A DNA stretch of 64,000 bases, taken from assembly GCA_013298025.1 (NCBI GenBank), contig JAAFJE010000017.1, positions 62,001-126,000 of the forward strand, read 5' to 3'. This DNA is from Cytophagales bacterium. GTDB taxonomy: Bacteria; Bacteroidota; Bacteroidia; Cytophagales; Spirosomataceae. Below the pieces are notes generated by a model. That model saw only the letters and a program-made list of their open reading frames with translations. It did not search any database and was not told where the DNA came from. Position numbers and translations under genes: made by a program. Shown one piece after another: positions 60,600 to 64,000 of the stretch (positions are counted from its first letter, which is position 1; each line of letters starts with the position of its first letter).

Positions 60600-61640
60600 A
60601 TGCAAAAAATTTTACTCATCGAAGACGACGAACAGCTCAGAAGAAATACCGCCGAAATCTTAGAATTATCGGCTTATGAAGTATTGACCGCCGAGAATGG
60701 CAAAATTGGGGTCGAAAAAGCCTTGGCAAGCAAGCCCGATTTGGTCATTTGCGACATTATGATGCCTATTTTAGACGGCTACGGCGTATTGAAAGTGTTT
60801 AGTAAAAATCCTCACCTTAGCACAATTCCTATCATTTTACTGACGGCAAAATCTGAACGAAGTGACATACGCAAAGGCATGGAACTAGGTGCCGACGATT
60901 ATTTGACCAAGCCCTTCGATGAACTAGAACTGCTCTCGGCCATCGAAACGCGCTTGCATAAATCAACGTTGTTTGTACCGCAAACCTCCACTCCTCCCCT
61001 AGAAACCCATTGGCAAACAGGACTTGAAAGTTTATTAGACCCTAAAAAAGGACATATTTTTAAGAAAAAAGCCATTCTTTATACCGAAGGCGACGACGCT
61101 ACTCGACTTTATTACATCAAACAAGGCAAAGTAAAAGCGGTTCGCCAAAACAACGAAGGCAAAGAACTTATCACGGGTTTGTACCAAACAGGCGACTGGC
61201 TGGGCTATACAGCGTTGTTGCAACAGGTAGATTACCAAGAAACCATTGTAGTTTTAGAAGAAAGCCATATTTTGCACGTACCTAAAGAAGCGTTTATGGG
61301 CATGATAGAACAAAACGCTACCGTTGCCAGCAGTTTGTTGGCCATGCTTGCCAAACAAATCCTCAACAAAGAACAACAATTGTTGGGCTTGGCATACAAC
61401 TCACTTCGCAAGCGAGTTGCCGATGCCCTCGTATTGTATGCCCAAAGTATGCCTACGCACGACAGCCAACAGCCCATTACCGTACAAATTTCACGAGAAG
61501 ATTTGGCAAGCATGGCAGGCACCGCCACCGAGTCGCTTATACGAACGCTTTCCGATTTTCGACAAGAAGGGCTTGTCGATATTGTACAGGGCAAGGTAGT
61601 GATTACTCAAATTGAAAAAATCATTTCTTTGAAATATTAG
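60600..61640 (+). CDS. Response regulator with CRP/FNR-type output (REC-cNMP-HTH)
   Basis: 346 residues. Receiver 1-120: ILLIEDDEQL, Asp52 in ICDIMMPILDG, Thr82, Lys104 (LTKPFD). Cyclic-nucleotide-binding-like barrel at about 145-255 (KKAILYTEGDDATRLYYIKQGKVKAV in parts, GDWLGYTALL) and Crp HTH at about 275-346 (ISREDLASMAGTATESLIRT). It couples phosphorylation to a FNR/CRP-style DNA-binding unit, an architecture known in Bacteroidota. No Cys set for an Fe-S cluster, so it is not an oxygen-sensing FNR. Confidence 0.9.
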   Translation: MQKILLIEDDEQLRRNTAEILELSAYEVLTAENGKIGVEKALASKPDLVICDIMMPILDGYGVLKVFSKNPHLSTIPIILLTAKSERSDIRKGMELGADDYLTKPFDELELLSAIETRLHKSTLFVPQTSTPPLETHWQTGLESLLDPKKGHIFKKKAILYTEGDDATRLYYIKQGKVKAVRQNNEGKELITGLYQTGDWLGYTALLQQVDYQETIVVLEESHILHVPKEAFMGMIEQNATVASSLLAMLAKQILNKEQQLLGLAYNSLRKRVADALVLYAQSMPTHDSQQPITVQISREDLASMAGTATESLIRTLSDFRQEGLVDIVQGKVVITQIEKIISLKY

Positions 61641-61999
61641 GCACAAAAGGCTCTATGCTAACTTCCTACATTCTTCTCAACGCTCATCCTTCTATAGCTC
61701 TCTTAGGAGCAAATACATGGTAAATCCTTGCAAAATATTCCCGATAAATGCTTAACTTTAGAAGCTTTAAAATAAAACTTTTCAAATAAAGTTTTGGCTT
61801 TGTCGTTGAAAACAAAAAGAAGTACATAATTGTACCAAATTGATACAATACATATATTTGTGTAATAATCACTTGAGCAACTACGGCAATGGAGCAAAGA
61901 GCGCGTAAAAATAGTTGCCCCAAGTATCACTTCTTAGCATCCATTAATCAACATTTATTAAACAAAACGATTTTATTACTATTAAATCCCAATTGAACA
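61641..61999. other. 359-bp intergenic region
   Basis: No gene. Holds the promoter at 61830-61860 for the following operon. An imperfect T-rich tail after the REC-CRP stop is not a clear terminator. Confidence 0.5.
61830..61860 (+). promoter_or_regulatory. Promoter of the gluconate-dehydrogenase-like operon
   Basis: TTG (61830-61832), 20-bp spacer, TATATTTG (61853-61860). An inverted repeat ATTGTA (61829-61834) / TACAAT (61844-61849) sits in the spacer and may be an operator. The leader to the ATG at 62000 is about 130 nt. Confidence 0.6.
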
Positions 62000-62605
62000 A
62001 TGAACAGAAGAGACGCACTCTCAAAAGTTGCCTTATTGCTAGGAGGTACGCTCACAGGGCCTACCTTGTTGGCGATGAGTCGAGTTGCCGAAGCGAAAAG
62101 TGCTCAATCGTTAGGCGATACCTTTGCTTTGAATGAAACGCACCGCAAAATTGTAGCCGAAGTAGCCGAGCATATTATTCCGAAAACGACAACACCCGGT
62201 GCCAAAGACGCAGGTGTGCCAGCGTTCATCGAAATGATGCTCAACGATTGTTACAAAAAACCAGAGCATAACAGCTTTGTGGTGGGCTTAGTAGAGTTGG
62301 AAAAGAAAAACTTTTTAGCCCAAAATCACGATGCCCAAGTAGCCATACTCAAGCAAGTAGAAGCTGATACCAAAGAATTGCTCAAAGCTTACAACATCAA
62401 GCAAGTAAAAGTGGGCGACAACGTGGACAAAGAAAGCATGGACGGCAAGTTGGGCGTTCCTTTCTGGCGTTTGATGAAAGAACTGACGCTTTTAGGCTAT
62501 TATACTTCGGAAGTAGGCATCAAAGCCTCTTTTGTGTATGAACCTGTACCGGGCAAATTTGTATTAACAAAATTGAAACCCGGACAAAAAGCTTATCAGT
62601 ACTAA
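62000..62605 (+). CDS. Gluconate 2-dehydrogenase subunit 3 family protein
   Basis: 201 residues. N-terminal MNRRDALSKVALLLGGTLTG looks like a twin-arginine or anchor signal (N-R-R-D-A-L). Then the small-subunit domain: HRKIVAEVAEHIIPKTTTPG, GVPAFIEMMLNDCY, LNLV-like helices and VPFWRLMKELTLLGYYTSEVG, ending PGKFVLTKLKPGQKAYQY. Such proteins pair with a GMC-type flavoprotein; the partner starts 52 bp downstream. Together they oxidise a sugar or polyol in the periplasm; the substrate is unknown. Confidence 0.9.
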   Translation: MNRRDALSKVALLLGGTLTGPTLLAMSRVAEAKSAQSLGDTFALNETHRKIVAEVAEHIIPKTTTPGAKDAGVPAFIEMMLNDCYKKPEHNSFVVGLVELEKKNFLAQNHDAQVAILKQVEADTKELLKAYNIKQVKVGDNVDKESMDGKLGVPFWRLMKELTLLGYYTSEVGIKASFVYEPVPGKFVLTKLKPGQKAYQY

Positions 62606-62657
62606 GCTACTGTAGGGTGATTTTGGATAAAACAATAATATTTTTTAAACGAAAACA

Positions 62658-64000
62658 ATGAATCTTAATATAGATGCTATCAAAAACCAGACGTTCGATG
62701 CTATCGTAATTGGCTCTGGTATTTCGGGCGGTTGGGCTGCCAAAGAATTAACAGAAAAAGGACTTCGTGTAGCGGTATTGGAGCGTGGTCGTGAAATCAA
62801 ACACATCGAAGGCTACGAAACTACCTTGAAAGACCCTTGGGAATTTGCCCACCGTGGTCGTGTAACCAATATGGCTGCCGAAGAATATTGGGCTAATATG
62901 CGTACTGGCTATACACCCGGTGAAGAACACCGCTATTTGTTTGAAAACGATAAACAAAACCCTTATATCGAGAAAAAAGGGGGCTTCGACTGGATTCGTG
63001 CCTACCACACAGGCGGTAAGTCGTTGTTGTGGGGTCGTCAGTCTTATCGTTTAAACAAAAGTGATTTTGAAGCCAACCTCAAAGAAGGCGTAGGCATCGA
63101 CTGGCCTATCCGTTACGAAGACTTAGCTCCTTGGTACACGTATGTAGAAAAGTTTGCAGGTATTTCTGGACAAGCCGAAGGCTTAGACGTATTGCCAGAT
63201 AGCCATTTCTTACCTGCCATGGCGATGACAGCCCCAGAAACGCATTTCAAAAATGCCGTGAAAAGCAAATTGGGTCGCCCTGTTACCATTGGTCGGGTAG
63301 CACATTTAACCAAACCAGGGCCACAACACACGGCTGTGGGGCGTGCGTCGTGCCAGTACCGCAACAAATGTATGCGTGGGTGTCCGTATGGTGGTTATTT
63401 TAGCTCACTTTCGGCTACTTTGCCAGCAGCAGCACGCACAGGTCGCTTAACGATGGTGCACAATGCGATTGTATCTGAAATCATTTTCGACGAACAATCA
63501 CAAAAAGCCAAAGGTGTAAGAGTTATCGACCAAAACACCTTGGCGGTAAAAGAATATTACGCTAAAATCATTTTTGTCAATGCGGGGGCTATTCCTTCGG
63601 CATCTATTTTGATGAACTCGAAATCGAGCCGTTTCCCGAATGGCTTGGGTAACGATAGCGACCAATTGGGCCGCAACATCATGGACCACCACTTAGGCGT
63701 AGGAGCAAGTGCTAGTGTAGAAGGCTTCAAAGACGATTACTTCTTTGGCAACCGTCCGAATGGCTTGTATATTCCTCGTTTCCGTAACTGGGGCAAAGAC
63801 AAGCGTGATTACCTTCGTGGCTTTGGCTACCAAGGCGGTGCAAGCCGTGCAGGCTGGGGCCGTGGGGTAGGCATGGATGGCTTCGGGGCAAGTTTCAAAG
63901 AAGAACTGACACAACCGGGCAATTGGTCGATTGGCTTTGGTGGTTTTGGTGAAATTTTACCAAACGAAAACAACCGCTTTACTCTAAGCGACCAAAAAGA
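62658..64000 (+). CDS. GMC family oxidoreductase (partial, runs off the window)
   Basis: First 447 codons from ATG 62658 (MNLNIDAIKNQTFDAIVIGS). FAD-binding Rossmann motif GSGISGGWAAKEL and LERGREI, HTGGKSLLWGRQSYR in the flavin-contact loop, then RNKCMRGCPYGGYFSS with a Cys-rich segment, VNAGAIPSASILMNS and the NIMDHH segment. It is the flavoprotein dehydrogenase subunit of the pair with the upstream gene. The catalytic His-Asn/His C-terminus is beyond the edge. Confidence 0.92.
   Translation, partial: MNLNIDAIKNQTFDAIVIGSGISGGWAAKELTEKGLRVAVLERGREIKHIEGYETTLKDPWEFAHRGRVTNMAAEEYWANMRTGYTPGEEHRYLFENDKQNPYIEKKGGFDWIRAYHTGGKSLLWGRQSYRLNKSDFEANLKEGVGIDWPIRYEDLAPWYTYVEKFAGISGQAEGLDVLPDSHFLPAMAMTAPETHFKNAVKSKLGRPVTIGRVAHLTKPGPQHTAVGRASCQYRNKCMRGCPYGGYFSSLSATLPAAARTGRLTMVHNAIVSEIIFDEQSQKAKGVRVIDQNTLAVKEYYAKIIFVNAGAIPSASILMNSKSSRFPNGLGNDSDQLGRNIMDHHLGVGASASVEGFKDDYFFGNRPNGLYIPRFRNWGKDKRDYLRGFGYQGGASRAGWGRGVGMDGFGASFKEELTQPGNWSIGFGGFGEILPNENNRFTLSDQK

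Overview
The window reads as chromosomal DNA of a member of the Bacteroidota, most likely a Cytophagales-type gliding or environmental bacterium. The evidence is a GldH gliding lipoprotein, a protein with a type IX secretion C-terminal domain, a RicT/PSP1 gene next to gldH, DUF4293, DUF983 and DUF2807 proteins, RprXY-like two-component genes, promoters of the Bacteroidota form TTG/TTTG-N18-20-TAnnTTTG, and almost no Shine-Dalgarno sites. I cannot name the genus from sequence alone.

Layout. 1-1.4 kb: a partial fructosamine kinase, a [2Fe-2S] ferredoxin-like protein with a terminator, then a non-coding array of about 17 degenerate motifs spaced 20-21 bp. 1.5-10.5 kb: a visibly A/T-rich accessory region holding an orphan helical protein with a carboxypeptidase-regulatory-like domain, a tight operon of envelope proteins with three phosphodiester-glycosidase-like modules, an outer-membrane-barrel protein, unknown genes and four copies of a degenerate intergenic repeat. 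10.5-17.9 kb: PD-(D/E)XK protein, hydrolase, T9SS-type protein, a histidine kinase/response regulator pair, and an Rpn nuclease pseudogene broken by two 16-bp insertions that are inverted copies of each other. 17.4-29.7 kb: ordinary core genes (DUF4293, DUF3267, LON-domain protein, gldH, ricT, purD, recQ, kdsD-like, DUF2306, ispH). 29.7-37.3 kb: an orphan promoter-terminator unit, then fusA and, after a 4-kb stretch carrying a C5 methyltransferase/DUF262/HEPN defence-type operon and truC, rpsJ. 37.3-49 kb: aroE, DedA, phosphosulfolactate synthase, then a TetR-controlled block (DUF2147, TetR, thioesterase, TolC-adaptor-RND pump), an acyl carrier protein and a DUF2807 protein with an ECF-type promoter. 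49-58 kb (minus strand): a MacB-like ABC exporter with its adaptor, DUF2490, DUF983, thioredoxin, an OLD/PARIS-like ATPase plus TOPRIM-like DUF3226 pair, and an ArsR regulator. 58-64 kb: PAS kinase, an ATPase-less HisKA protein, a REC-CRP regulator, and a gluconate-dehydrogenase-subunit-3-like protein followed by a partial GMC oxidoreductase.

How parts work together. Two regulatory circuits can be read from DNA. ArsR (57540-57845) has an ATATGAA-N6-TTCATAT operator inside its own promoter spacer, and the same operator lies directly upstream of the thioredoxin gene. The TetR gene lies between two copies of a TAAACAGTGTT site placed before the DUF2147 gene and before the efflux operon. Two promoters of form GCAACC-N17-(A/G)TCTAA suggest a shared ECF sigma factor; one drives the DUF2807 gene, the other faces a gene-free stretch ending in a terminator.

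Most unusual signals: the helically phased repeat array before an orphan protein, the in-frame fusion of two secreted modules across an A8-G-A8 tract, the pair of 16-bp insertions in the Rpn pseudogene, and the ATPase-DUF3226 pair lodged between ArsR and its apparent target gene.
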